Shown here: piece after piece, positions 44,901 to 55,115 of the stretch | Numbering within the stretch: the first letter of the stretch is position 1 | Layout of the letters: the number at the start of each line of letters is the position of its first letter | NCBI GenBank assembly: GCA_022496805.1 | Contig: CM040091.1 | Coordinates: forward strand, 15,614,336 to 15,678,335 | Reading direction: 5' to 3' | Length of the DNA stretch: 64,000 nucleotides | DNA from: Pohlia nutans | Lineage: Eukaryota > Streptophyta > Bryopsida > Bryales > Mniaceae | Position numbers and translations under genes: made by a program | The notes under the pieces: model-generated | What the model was told of the DNA's origin: nothing | The model's database searches: none | The model's input: only the letters and a program-made list of their open reading frames with translations

Positions 44901-47900
44901 ACTGAGTTTTGTATCACTAGAATCAGTGAAAAGAAGTGCGTATGTTGGTCAAAAAACAATCAAATTTGAACAAAAGGAAGTGTACATAGAACCTACTCTA
45001 AATTGCTAAAAGAACATGAGGTGGGTTTCTTGGTTCTTTAAGGGTTAACTTTGTAGCGTTGGTTAACTGACAATGATCAGTAAAGGGTAAAGAGAGACAA
45101 CATCCAGGGATGTCTTTTAAACAGTTTTGAAATGCAAATGTGCAGGTGGAGGGTTTGTTTTGCGCTGTCAACTATTCCAGCCGTTTTGCTTGCTGTAGGA
45201 ATGCAATCATGTGCTGAAAGTCCCCAGTGGCTCTTTAAGGTAAAAAGACTTTTTAGAGTACCAAGTTTTTCTCAATCCTTGATGAAACTGTAAAATGGTG
45301 CTATGACTTTACAAAGGTTAAGGAGACTTGTTTTTTTTCTATTGTAGCAAGTCATTTGACAATTTGTTGTCTCCTGCTCAGCAACGGAAATTGTTCAAAG
45401 CAAAGAAGGAATTTTCAAGGCTATGGGGCGCGGAACAAGTGAAGTCGGCTATGAATGAACTTTCTCGAGGGGGACAAGATGATAATAATAAGGGTGGAGC
45501 TTCTTGGAAGGCTTTAATTGAGCCACGCTACATCAGAGGTGAAAATGCACACATTAGTTATTAACCCTTAAAGGATCAATATTAAAATGATACTCCCTCC
45601 GTCCCAAAGTTAGTCATGTTTGAAAGTCATGTCTAAAAGTGCTTTTTTAAGTAGTTCAAAAAAATACTTCCTTGTGGCTAATTTTATTTAGGTTGCAATG
45701 AACACATGCAATGTTCTTCGATCATTCTAGTGACATAATTTGAAACCTTTTTTAATCATGTTTCTTACAATATGATCAATGAAATTGGCTCAAAGAAATA
45801 CCAAGCAAACAAGTTGGACAATAACTTTGGGACGGAGGGAGTATTCAATTGATCAGATTGTGAAATTATAATTCACATGGGACCAAATTTTATACCACCA
45901 GAATTAGTGAAGAACATTGCATGTATTGGGTAAAAAATCAAATAAACGAGAACAAAAAAGTTCATATGAGACCTACTCAAAACCGCTAATAAAAAATGGG
46001 CTTCTTGGTCCTTTAGGGGTTAAAAAATTAAGGTTTTTTTCCTTGACGTGATTCACATACTCAGGTTTAATTTGATTTCCTGCATTTCTCTGACAAAAGT
46101 ACCGTGGTTTCGTTACGTTTGCAGTTGTGATCATTGGTGCAGTACTATTTGCGTTTCAACAATTTGCTGGCATAAATGCCATCTTCTACTTCTCATCATC
46201 TGTTTTCAAGAGTGCTGGTCTTACCTCTGAAGTAGGGGCAAGTGTTGCTGTGGGAGTGGTGAACCTAATTGGTAAATGAATCCCTCTGCTTTGCTCTTCT
46301 CTTGCAAATGCACGTTGGCGATTTTTTTTACTCTATTCTTGTATATTGAGGGGTTTAGGGTTTATGTTTCTGATGCGGTTCTCTGTTCCATGCAGCTTCT
46401 TGTCTGGCATGCTACTTGATGGATAAAGTGGGTCGACGCACTCTTATGATATATAGTTTCACTGGAATGGTGAGTTCATCTTTAATTGTGAATTTCAAGG
46501 TTTTAGTTTCAAAGGAACATTTACAAGTTGGTTTTTATATTGAGCAGGTCTACAAAATTTCGGAACTTTTTTGGTAACTAACGTATATGAGTTCAGGAAG
46601 AGTCCAATGACATAGTAACAACGATTCTTTATAGCAAATTGATATTGGAGATTGTGAAATTTCTTGATGCTTTTTATTAATGTGACGTTCTTGTAAATTT
46701 GCAGGGTTTGGCTATGGCAGTACAAGCAGCCACAGCGTCTATACCTGCATTGAGTTCAGCCAAAGGAGTAGTGGCACTTGTGGGCACTTTAGTGTAAGTA
46801 ATTCCTGGTTTTTTTGAATTGATTTTGCCTTAATGTTAGATAGCAGTTTGTTGACTTTTGGATAGAGCATTTAAGATGGAATGGCTTAGGATGACTGGTT
46901 TAGGTACCAATTAATTTTTGGGTTAATTCCCTTTTCATACTACTTAAAAATGAAAATTCTTGCCAAATCTGAGTTTGTGAGTCCAAACCAATTTCTATTT
47001 TGTTTGGTACTTTAGGTGCTTTTATGGCTTATAATATAAATTTTGTAGCAAATCCATCGAGCTTTTGAGTTTTGATCGATGGTTTTAACCTTTAAATTTT
47101 TTTTTACCTGGATGCAGATATGTATTCATGTTCGCTCTAGGTGCAGGACCAGTGCCAGCATTGATATTGCCTGAACTCTTTGCTGATCGGATTCGCGCGA
47201 AAGCCCTGTCTGTTGCAATGTGTGTTCATTGGGTAAGCTCTTTCTGTCACCTACTACTGTGCAGTACTCTTTGATTCTTCACCCATCTTTTCTTAATAAC
47301 GTGACATGCCTATTAAGGGCAAAGGATTCATAGTTTTACATCAAGACCAGTTCAATTATTGCATTGTGAAAAAGATAATTCAGATGTGACCAAATTTAAT
47401 ATCAGTGAAGAACATTGTATATTGCGTTGGTCAAATTTTGAACAAAAGGGAGCCTACATAGGACCTGCTAAAGAAAACATAGGACCTACTCAAAACTGCT
47501 AAAGAAAACACGAGGCACAATTTGGGCTTCTTTGTGAACCCCTAAAGTATTCACGGTTTTAAAATGACAAACTCAATAGATTCTATTGTGAAAATATAAT
47601 GAATATGGAACCAAATTTTTGAATAACATTACATGTGTTGGTCAAAAAACAAACCAAAAAAAGTTCACCTCAAAAAGGCTAAAAATGAAACACACGAGGC
47701 TCTATTTGGGCTTCTTGGTCCTATAGGGGTTAACTTGAAAGTTGATTACAGTACCTTTTCAAAACATTGATTTCTATCATTCAAACATTTAGGGCATGAT
47801 TTCTTCTCACATTTTAACCCCCAAAGGACCAAGAAGCCCAATTGGGCTCCATGTTTTTTTTTTAAAAATTAGTAGGTCATGTTTGGACTTTCTCTAGTTC

Positions 47901-48337
47901 AAATTTATATGTTTTTTGACCAACACATGCAATGATCTTCACTAGTTCTAGTGATATAAAATTTGGCCCCATTTGAATTATATTTTTCACAATATGATCA
48001 ATTGAATTTGTCATTTTAAAACTGTGAATTCTTGGTCCTTTAGGGGTTAAAGCTTCTGAAATCATTTCTTTTGTTACGGAAGCAACCAATTTTGGCAAAT
48101 CACGTTCCATAGAAATGTTTTTTCTGACTAGAGTTTTGGAAATGAGTGCTGCAGGTAGCCAATTTCACGGTGGGATTGACGTTCCTATCTTTGTTGAAGA
48201 AGCTGGGGACTGGCAGTCTCTATTCAGGGTTTGCATGCATTTGTCTGGCTGCTGCTCTCTTTGTGAGAAGATACGTGTTGGAAACCAAAGGTCGGTCACA
48301 GGGGGAAATTGAAGCTTTGCTGATGGCAAATATCTAA
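41936..48337 (+). CDS. pGlcT: Plastidic glucose transporter, pGlcT type (MFS sugar porter)
   Basis: Exports glucose from starch breakdown across the inner plastid envelope in the pGlcT family. Exons: 41936-42341, 42914-43022, 43602-43669, 43788-43920, 44172-44271, 44593-44705, 45146-45239, 45382-45538, 46125-46271, 46396-46469, 46705-46793, 47118-47232, 48155-48337. All junctions are GT-AG and in frame, giving 595 aa. The Ser/Arg-rich N-terminus (about 1-120) fits a chloroplast transit peptide. The MFS core follows, with motifs DKYGRRR (217-223), ESPQWLFK (334-341), QQFAGIN (405-411), DKVGRR (452-457) and ETKG (578-581). Arabidopsis pGlcT is somewhat shorter, the extra being N-terminal. The exon 8 acceptor at 45381 was chosen because it keeps phase and gives LFK-QRKLFKAKKEF, which aligns with the family. 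Larger introns are full of MITEs (see 43034-43264). The family call is strong; the exact substrate is inferred. Confidence 0.93.
42445..42652. mobile_element. MITE with TA duplication in transporter intron 1
   Basis: Inverted ends AGGTAGAGGGCTCC match for about 45 bp in total. TA lies on both sides (42443-42444 and 42653-42654). Ends resemble 35689-36084 (AGGTAGAGG), so probably the same Tc1/mariner-like group. Confidence 0.85.
42656..42850 (+). repeat. 60-bp tandem units in transporter intron 1
   Basis: ATGTTGGTACATTGTTGAAA, GGAGCAAG and TTTTTGCTTTACGAAAGAAG repeat about three times, with partial units also at 42372-42440 on the other side of the MITE. Confidence 0.75.
43034..43264 (+). mobile_element. 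T1 MITE, full-length (231 bp), transporter intron 2
   Basis: TTAA at 43030-43033 and 43265-43268. Ends CCCTTTAAGGACCAAGAA and its inverse TTCTTGGTCCTTAAAGGG. Interior hallmarks of the family are AAATGACAAATTCAAT, CAAATTTTATATCACCA, AGTAAAGAACATTGCATGTG and CTCAAAACTGCTTAAAAAAC. It has no coding capacity. This is a good reference copy for T1. Confidence 0.92.
43312..43535 (-). repeat. Decayed T1 MITE, transporter intron 2
   Basis: Reverse-oriented T1 interior (TTTTTGAGTAGGTCCTATGT, GATATAAAATTTGGTCTTAT, CACAATACGATCGATTGAAT) with eroded ends. Confidence 0.75.
44310..44540 (-). mobile_element. T1 MITE, transporter intron 5
   Basis: Reverse orientation, from AAGCCCAAATTGGGCCTC to GAATCGTTGGTTCTTTAATG GTTAA. 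Interrupted by a poly-T run at about 44396-44420. Confidence 0.8.
44829..45044 (+). mobile_element. T1 MITE, full-length (216 bp), transporter intron 6
   Basis: TTAA at 44825-44828 and 45045-45048. Ends CCCCTAAAGGATTCATGG and TTTCTTGGTTCTTTAAGGG. Confidence 0.9.
45565..46019 (+). mobile_element. T1 MITE with nested Stowaway, transporter intron 8
   Basis: TTAA at 45561-45564 and 46020-46023. Ends CCCTTAAAGGATCAATATT and TTCTTGGTCCTTTAGGGG. The T1 body is split by the 45593-45841 element. Confidence 0.9.
45593..45841. mobile_element. Stowaway-type MITE nested in T1
   Basis: Ends CTCCCTCCGTCCCAAAGTTA and its inverse, the classic Stowaway (Tc1/mariner) terminus, with TA on both sides (45591-45592 and 45842-45843). 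249 bp. Confidence 0.93.
47313..47535 (+). repeat. T1 MITE copy, degenerate ends, transporter intron 12
   Basis: T1 interior (AGGATTCATAGTTTTA, AGATAATTCAGATG, CTCAAAACTGCTAAAGAA) with a short internal duplication of the ACATAGGACCTGCTAAAG part. It abuts the next copy. Confidence 0.75.
47539..47729 (+). mobile_element. T1 MITE, transporter intron 12
   Basis: Left flank TGAA (mutated TTAA) at 47535-47538 and right TTAA at 47730-47733. Ends CCCCTAAAGTATTCACGG and TTCTTGGTCCTATAGGGG. Confidence 0.85.
47818..48046 (-). mobile_element. T1 MITE, full-length, reverse, transporter intron 12
   Basis: TTAA at 47814-47817 and 48047-48050. Ends CCCCCAAAGGACCAAGAAG and CTTGGTCCTTTAGGGG. Confidence 0.92.
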
Positions 48338-49655
48338 TCTCAGAAAACCTCAATGAAATTTGATCATTTGATTCATACGGTGCGGTTATCAGGGTTAATT
48401 AGACTCTGGTTCCATTTGTGGCAAATCTCAAAAGAGGTACCCAAATTGGGAAGAGGCTGGTTACCAATACCGAGATTGTTGAGGATTATTGAGAATCCAA
48501 GCTAGAAACGTTGTAGTACTGTACAGTTAGAAAAAACAGTAGTAGTTGTAGCATGGCAAGCCGTGTTGTGAAGGCTTCACTCACAGCAACGGTGTAATTT
48601 TGTAGCTCCTAGGGTTTCTGGGTTGGTGTGATTAAGCTTAGCTTTTTCTGTTCTCACAATCAGAGAGATTTGAGTGTAAATATATGCACTTAAAAATTAG
48701 TTTTACCGTGGATAAAATCTTCATTTTCTCTTGCTTCATGCCTGTGTGTTGTGCTTTGTCTCATCACATTGAACTCCTTCAAGAGAGAAACTCTGGCCTG
48801 AAGGGCCAGCGTGAATAAAGGGTCTGTTAGGGGAAGTGCTAATAACCTGGTAAGTAGGACCAGGTTAGTGTGTGCAACTCCTTCAATGACATGCATTTAT
48901 CATAATTTTTCCACTTTTTGGCTATTAAGATAGTTTGCATGTAACTTTTTCTTATGTTGATTGCAAAGATAATCACACCTAAATGCAACAATTTAATCCC
49001 TAAACGTCTTTACCCCTCTCCATAGTTTGCATGTAACTTTTTCTTATGTTGATTGCAAAGTTAATTGCACCTAAATGCAACAACTCCATATTCAGCAGTG
49101 TTGTTGAAATATGCATTATAAAATGCAACTAAGAGGGATATTTTGAACTTGATGTATGAATAAAAGTTGTTTATTATAAATTTTAGATTGTATTCATACA
49201 ATTAGATCTACAATTGCTATCACCAACATTCTTATATGAAATTTGAAATTTGAAACTTGAAATTCAATTATGAATAAGATAATGACAATATGTGGATAGT
49301 GGACGCGTGTGGGAAATTAGTGAAGGTGATACTAAATATCATTACGATGTAAATTAGCGTGATATGAAGGTTTCAGCCACTCAGTAAAAATTTCGGTCGT
49401 CACTAATTTTGAGATTTGGAAAAATAGAGTGCATGCCTTGGGAATGAGTATCACACGCACTAAATGGAATAATCATTGTAGTAGACTTAAAATGTTCCAG
49501 AATATTTTTGGATATTTTTAAATATTTCATTGAAGTTGTTAACTTATTTGACACTTTTCAAATTAGATAGTGGACATTAGGTGTTTACGCTTAATATGAT
49601 ATGAAGAAAAAAGAGTCGAACAATTTTGACTTCTTCAAAGCAACCCTGTCATGTC
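48338..49655. other. 3' flank of transporter and spacer
   Basis: 3' UTR of the transporter is expected in the first few hundred bases; the polyadenylation site is not fixed. A 60-bp direct repeat (GTTTGCATGTAACTTTTTCT) occurs at about 48931 and 49024. 49300-49475 is a dispersed repeat related to 39400-39620. Confidence 0.5.
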
Positions 49656-49659
49656 TTAA

Positions 49660-50521
49660 CCCCTAAACGTACCAACCCTTTGAAGAGAGGTAGATTCTAG
49701 TGTCAAAAGTAGATATTAGCATGGCTTAAATGTACATGAAGAGTACATGAGAAGACCATTGCAAGCATAAAATTTACCCAACAAATTTGACATACTTGTA
49801 GTTGGAGGCTTCTCCAATATTATCAATAGTTCCCCATCACAAGAGATTTATCGTAATTGGTAGAGAATTTAATAGGTTTTCAAAGGAGACTTGGATGAAA
49901 GCCATTTAACCCCTAAGTGCCCAATCAACCATATTATGCTTGATTTTTGGTCAAACATCCAAAAAATCAAGTGTTTTAGATTTATTGTAGTTGGTATTTC
50001 CATTAGATGTTTAAGTTAAGTTATGATACATCTTTTGACCGTTGGGATTGGAAAATAGAATTCATTTGAAGTTTTTCCACCGTTGAGAAATTTGAAATTT
50101 GAGTGTCCAAAATACAAAGGGCTTTCTAAGAATGCTCCAATCATAGGTCTCTTTTATTTTTTTCACTTTCATATTTTTACTACTTGTAAATGTATCTTTT
50201 ATCTACTTTAAATAAAAAAATTGATATTAAATTTGACAAATATATATTTATTTTGAATTTTTATCTTGTTTACATAATAAAATTTGTAAATATTCAAAAT
50301 ATCTTCCAATCATGTTGAAATTTTCGTCATACCTTCATAGTGCTGATGACTATCAATGAAAAAATATAAATCATCCAATGTGATGTTTCAAGTATGCAAA
50401 TTGTAGTGATTTGACTTTTTCAGAATAGGTGAGGACATTTAGGGGTTAAGGTTGTATGAGAAAGTTACAATGGTTTGAATCTGTTCATGATCCAGTTTCT
50501 GCACGCTAGGACGTTGAGAGG
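49660..50521. mobile_element. T2 MITE carrying a nested T3 element
   Basis: TTAA at 49656-49659 and 50522-50525. Ends CCCCTAAACGTACCAACCC and the right end CTAGGACGTTGAGAGG, diverged. The interior matches 53123-53444, with a break at GAAAGCCAT where the T3 element sits. Confidence 0.85.
49910..50445. mobile_element. T3 MITE (536 bp), TTAA-flanked, nested in T2
   Basis: TTAA at 49906-49909 and 50446-50449. Ends CCCCTAAGTGCCC and the inverse of CCCCTAAATGTCC. The undisturbed T2 copy at 53123-53444 shows that the insert interrupts T2 sequence. Confidence 0.87.
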
Positions 50522-50525
50522 TTAA

Positions 50526-50891
50526 AACACCTATTCTTGCTTAGAGACTCATACTAAACAAAGAAAATTAAAATCTCATAAAACGCACTCTAGGTTGTGA
50601 CCTTCATAAGATAATGTTAGCTCATTAATGCATTGATGATTTTTGCATGGCTTGAGCATTTGCATGATAAATGCTCCCCGCCTTCCATCCTCACAATTGT
50701 GTGTGAAGACACTCATGCTAAAACTATAACAACTCTTTAAGTGCCTTGGTTACCACAGTTTCTCATGCATTTGTAATTTGAATGAAATTTCTTCATAGTA
50801 GATGGAGCCCACGGGGGTACATTCTTTATTTAACATTGGAATCGTGTGCGTTTGTGACCCCTTTAAAATACCCCTTGTACAATTAGAATAT

Positions 50892-50925
<34 letters not shown>

Positions 50926-51400
50926 CCCTATTTGCACCCTTAAATATGCTTCTTGTATGTATATATAGTATGGGGTAGTGTTCAAATTAATTCCTCTTTT
51001 GTGCACTCTTTTATGTGTGTGAGGACATAAGCTTTGGCATAGAATTAACACTTTTTGAACCAAAACAGTAAGAAATTGTGTAATGCAAACTTGCATGGAG
51101 AGAAGTGGGAATCAAAAAAGAAGTCAAGAAGTTATAGAAAATAACCTAGAGTGTGTAGCCACTGTCTGATATAGTGACACATGTGTCACATTTCATGAAG
51201 TAGGTTATGGACTACACGATCGACGAGGGACGGGAGTTGGCACCTTTTGAACTACTAAAGAAAGAAAGCTAGTCCTACAACACTTGCATGGAGTGAACTT
51301 GTACTCAATCAAAGAAGAAGGCACAAAGTTATGAAAAACAACCCTTGAGTGATTAATCAACCATGTTGTGCATTACAAGGAGGAAGGCATCGCATTTCAC
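50526..51400. other. AT-rich spacer with dispersed repeat and (AT)n
   Basis: 50838-51015 is related to 7284-7510. An (AT)n tract lies at 50897-50925. No gene recognised. Confidence 0.5.
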
Positions 51401-51412
51401 TTGGTAGGTGCG

Positions 51413-52055
51413 TCAAACGGTGCCACTTCGCACTCACTTTCTAGATGCTCAAAACTTGGTGAGTGCGATTCGTCACGTAAGACAAGTGTGTACAGTGAAC
51501 TTTGACATTGTTTTGAGTGAGAAGCAACACCTGTGCTAATAGCAGTGCCACCTCGGAGAAACTCACCATTGAAATATAAACTCACCATAGGTTATAAATT
51601 CACGTGGTTCACCTCACATAACTTTTGCAGTTCACCTCACTTCAGTTCACTACAAGCAGGCGTTGTTTCTCACTCTGGAGGATCTTGCTCATGGTCGCTT
51701 TTCACTCTACACTCTTGTCCTACCTCATGAATCGCACTCACCAAATTCAACCAAAAAATTGGTGAGTGCAAAGTGGCGCCGTTTGATTCAAAGGAGTGAA
51801 AAGCGACGCCTTCTTCTTGTAGTGATTCCCTGTGTCTCCAATAACCCTTTGTCCGGTGGGCACTGGTTCATTGTCGCTTTTCACTCTACACGCTTTTCCT
51901 ACCTGACAAATCGCACTCACCAAATTCAACCAAAAAATTGGTGAGTGCAGATTGACGCCATTTTGATTCATAGGAGTGAAAAGCGACGCCTTCTCCTTGC
52001 AGTGATTCTCTGTGTCTCCAATGACCCTTTGTCCGATGGGCACTGGTTCATTGTC
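51413..52055. repeat. Nested direct and inverted repeats (GGTGAGTGC family)
   Basis: A block of about 186 bp (GGTCGCTTTTCACTCTACAC ... CACTGGTTCATTGTC) is tandemly repeated at about 51693 and 51877. Each block has the local inverted repeat CACTCACCAA...TTGGTGAGTG. The left end TCAAACGGTGCCACTTCGC (51414) is the inverse of GTGGCGCCGTTTGA near 51772. Confidence 0.75.
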
Positions 52056-52294
52056 AAACGAACATACACTTTATTCACGCCGGCCTCAAAAGAGATCCGG
52101 AGTTTCTATGTATCTATCTGATTCTCTGTGGAAATGTGCACAAATTGTAATGCCACTTTTCCCCTCCTACTTCCATGGACAATTTCTCAAACCCATGAAA
52201 GTTGGACCTAAAGAACCCCAAGACCCCCAAGACGGTTTTGATGACACCTTGTTTTTGATGTCACTTTGTCGTTTTTGCTCAAGGATTCCCAGCT

Positions 52295-52732
52295 ATGAAG
52301 AGGAAGGATTCGAGCTCGGAGGCGGAGCCAATTCGGCAAGCCATGGACGATGAAGCAGGTGTCCCCGTGCGCACATTCAAGGGAAGACCCTCCTTGAAGA
52401 AGCGGCATTGCATCGCAAAGGAGGACCACAAGATCGCCAAGTTGAGGGACCTGACCATGCGGGTGCAAGTCGCCATCACTCTGGCGAGGGCCGCCGCTAT
52501 AATCCGCGAGGCTGAGATTATCGAGGAGCAGAACATGCGCATGTTGTTTGCCCCACCTGCCAAGAATCTCCCACCTGACGCGATGGAGTGGCTGCGACTA
52601 CAGAGGCTGCTGGTACTCAAAAATTTGAAGAAACGAACCGAGGCGCCGGAATCGACTGAGTGGATGCAACTGCGGAGGCTGCAGGAGCTTGCAAAGTTGA
52701 AGAAAAAACTTGAGGTAGCACTGGCGTCGTGA
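52295..52732 (+). CDS. Putative 145-aa helical protein, unknown function
   Basis: ATG at 52295 to TGA at 52730-52732. GC content and codon use stand out sharply from the AT-rich surroundings. The N-terminus is hydrophilic (MKRKDSSSEAEPIRQ), then a basic stretch (GRPSLKKRH), then long charged helices. Two similar repeats near the C-terminus (AMEWLRLQRLLVLKNLKKR and STEWMQLRRLQELAKLKKK) are probably coiled-coil. No signal peptide or membrane segment. The layout is faintly like the basic, helical C-terminal regions of plant NAM-associated proteins, but I cannot assign a family. It could be a single-exon gene or the last exon of a captured gene; an acceptor-like TTGCTCAAG precedes it. Confidence 0.5.
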   Translation: MKRKDSSSEAEPIRQAMDDEAGVPVRTFKGRPSLKKRHCIAKEDHKIAKLRDLTMRVQVAITLARAAAIIREAEIIEEQNMRMLFAPPAKNLPPDAMEWLRLQRLLVLKNLKKRTEAPESTEWMQLRRLQELAKLKKKLEVALAS

Positions 52733-53065
52733 GAATTAGGGTTTGTTGCATGCTGTGCAGAATTTTCTCCCATCAATCAATCAATCGCACTTAGTTGCTT
52801 TGTTAGTTTTCGTTGCAATTGCCTCACAAGTTTATTAGTCTCTTCAGGAGTGAGCTTCACTAATTGCCTTGCTCGTTTTTGCAATCACCTCTCTCTCCCT
52901 CAATCGTGCATGTTTCAATTAGCACCGTGACTGTGTGTTTTGCGGGAAGACGTTCAATTCCGGTGCAGCGAAGCCAGTGTGATAGAATTTATCTTGAGGT
53001 AGGGTATCGTAAATGCAATTAGGCACACTGTACCGATGAGAGAACTAGCATCAATCCTGGACAAC
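52733..53065. other. Spacer downstream of the 145-aa ORF
   Basis: May contain its 3' UTR. No other feature seen. Confidence 0.4.
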
Positions 53066-53093
53066 ATTTAGGGTTTAGGGTTTTAGGGTTTGG
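53066..53093 (+). repeat. Short plant telomere-type repeat (TTTAGGG)
   Basis: ATTTAGGGTTTAGGGTTTTA GGGTTTGG is about three and a half TTTAGGG units. This short a run may be a telo-box rather than a telomere relic. Confidence 0.7.
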
Positions 53094-53122
53094 CGCTTAC
53101 AAGTGCCAGTGGAGCTTGTTAA

Positions 53123-53444
53123 CCCCTTAACGTACCGATCCTTTGAACGCAAGTAGATGTTAGCCTGAAAAATAGATTTTAGCATGACTCAAATGTACAA
53201 TAAGTGTACATGAAAGGACCATTGCATGCATGAAATCTACCCAACAAATTTGACATATTTGCATTTGGAGGCCTCTCCAATATTATGGACCTCTCCCCAT
53301 CACAAGAGATTTACTCTCATTGGTAGAGAACTTAATAGGCTTGCAAAGGTGACTTGGATGAAAGTCATCCCACATTGCATGAAAAAGTTACAGGACTTTG
53401 AATCCGTTCATGATCCAGTTTCTGGACGTTGTGACGTTTAGGGG
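53123..53444 (+). mobile_element. T2 MITE, full-length (322 bp)
   Basis: TTAA at 53119-53122 and 53445-53448. Ends CCCCTTAACGTACCGATCC and GGACGTTGTGACGTTTAGGGG (19 to 21 bases), inverse with a few mismatches. The reference copy for T2; other members are at 28104 and 49660. Confidence 0.9.
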
Positions 53445-53453
53445 TTAAGGAGA

Positions 53454-53632
53454 ACATCAGAAAAGTTGGGCCAGACTATTTTTTGCCATTTTGACACCAA
53501 AGATCGCATACGGGTCATTGTAGTGTTATTTTATCCATACTAGGTTGGTATGGAGGTTGGCACCAAATTATTCCAATTGCATTTCAATGCACCATAATTT
53601 CACCATGTTCACATACCTTGAAGTTCCTGATG
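53454..53632. mobile_element. T6 MITE, ACATCAGAA ends
   Basis: Starts ACATCAGAAAAGTTGGGCC and ends CCTTGAAGTTCCTGATG. About 80% like 31381-31573 by eye. Confidence 0.7.
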
Positions 53633-53885
53633 AAGGAGAAAGAATGTTGGGAAGAAGCGATTTTCCTGCTTTCTGTGACAATCCTCTTGCGAAATTGGTG
53701 TGGTGGTTGGAATTTGTGCATTGGAAGGAGAGGACTTGATCCCCTTCTTGCAACATTTGGTACAATTCCTTTGCATTTTGGAGTTGATTGCTTAGTAATT
53801 TGTTTGCAGTGTTTCTTTTTTTTGCTGTGGGATTGATGGTTGTGGTGGGAGTACAAGGAAACATGTACATGACCTTCTTATGCAA

Positions 53886-54208
53886 TAGGGGTTGTCACAC
53901 ATCCTCCACTCCATTCTCAATCTTCAAAGAACGAGAATGTGGCACGCTCTCCTTGAATGGTGGAGGTCCCATTCTCTGAAGATTGAGAAATTTCATTCTT
54001 CTCCTCCAAAGGTGAAGAATGGAGAATGGAGAATGGCCCATGCTCGGAGGATGAGTGACCAATTAACAACTTCTATTCTCCATTCTCAATCTCCACAAAC
54101 CACAAAAGGGGTGTCACACTTTTTTCATGGAGAAGGTGTACTACTAGTTCCTCTTTTCTCTCATTCTTCGGAGAAGTTCCATTCTCGTAGGATGTGTGAT
54201 AACCCGTA
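53886..54208. mobile_element. hAT-like MITE (323 bp)
   Basis: Ends TAGGGGTTGTCACACATCC and the inverse of TACGGGTTATCACACATCC. ATGCAA lies on both sides (53880-53885 and 54209-54214). TAGGG-type ends fit hAT, whose duplication is normally 8 bp; only 6 bp match here. The interior has many inverted CATTCTC/GAGAATG motifs. Confidence 0.75.
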
Positions 54209-54376
54209 ATGCAATGGGGGTGTCTTTGGAGTTCAAGCATGCTTGCATAAAGGTATGTTTGCACTTGCTATCCGGAGTGGCAATTCTAGCAAAGTGAATG
54301 TACTGCAAAGGTGTACCTCATTTCATTCCTAAGACTCTTACTACCATCACTCTTCCCATCAAGTGCAAACATACCT

Positions 54377-54598
54377 GCTCAAGAAGTCCAAATTGGGCCT
54401 TGTATTTTTTTTTAGCAATTTTGAGTAGATTCTATGTGGACTTCCTTTTGTTCAAATTTGTTTGTTTCTTGACCATCATATGCATTATTCTTCATTGATT
54501 CCAATGATACAAAGTTTTGTCTCATCTGAATTATATATTTCACAATATGATTAATTGAATTTGTCATTTTAAAACCATGAATACTTGGTCCTTTAGGG
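54377..54598 (-). repeat. T1 MITE, one end intact
   Basis: Reverse-oriented T1 from AGAAGTCCAAATTGGGCC to TACTTGGTCCTTTAGGGG followed by TTAA. The left terminus is missing. Confidence 0.8.
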
Positions 54599-54751
54599 GT
54601 TAAACCTATAAATGCATGCACGATTCATTCTAGTTTCTAAGCATTGCATGCACTTGGTTGAACTTACAAATGCTTGTACTATACATTGGGGTTCAACAAG
54701 TCTACGTAATTTTTGTACTGTCATTGACGTTTACACTTCTCATTTGCACAG

Positions 54752-54886
54752 AAATGGTTGAATGAGCATGAAATTTTGAATACAACATTGCAACTTCATG
54801 AACAGCATATGTGCAAAAGCACTTTCTGTCCCTTTCTCGTCAAGTATCAGACACAAAGTGTCCCTACCGACGTTCCAGGGAACAAG
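54752..54886 (+). pseudogene. Exon-like open block, possible Helitron-protein remnant
   Basis: 135 bases (45 codons) without a stop, between an acceptor-like TTTGCACAG and a donor-like AAG-GTGTG. It reads WLNEHEILNTTLQLHEQHMC and then has further spaced Cys/His. A QxHxC...C...C-x-F/H spacing occurs in plant and bryophyte Helitron replicase-helicase proteins, but the match is weak and no helicase motifs are nearby. Confidence 0.25.
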
Positions 54887-54982
54887 GTGTGTGGTTTTCA
54901 TAGAGTCTTGAAATGTTACCATAACAATACAATAAAATTTTAAGTTTTTGTTGCTGCCAAATGGGCAAATGTTGTATTAACC

Positions 54983-55115
54983 TTTAAAGAATCAAGAAGC
55001 CAAATTGAGTCTATGTTTCTCTTTTAGCAATTTATAGTAGATCATATGGAGAATTTTATTTCTCCAATTTTTTAATTATTTTGACCAACACATCCAATGT
55101 TCTTTATTCCGTCGA
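54983..55115 (-). repeat. T1 MITE fragment
   Basis: Starts at TTAACCTTTAAAGAATCAAG and continues as reverse T1 interior, then is cut off near 55115. Confidence 0.65.

Noticed and set aside
53066..53093. Chromosome-end or telomere fusion relic
   Set aside because: Only about three and a half TTTAGGG units, which is within the range of ordinary telo-box motifs.
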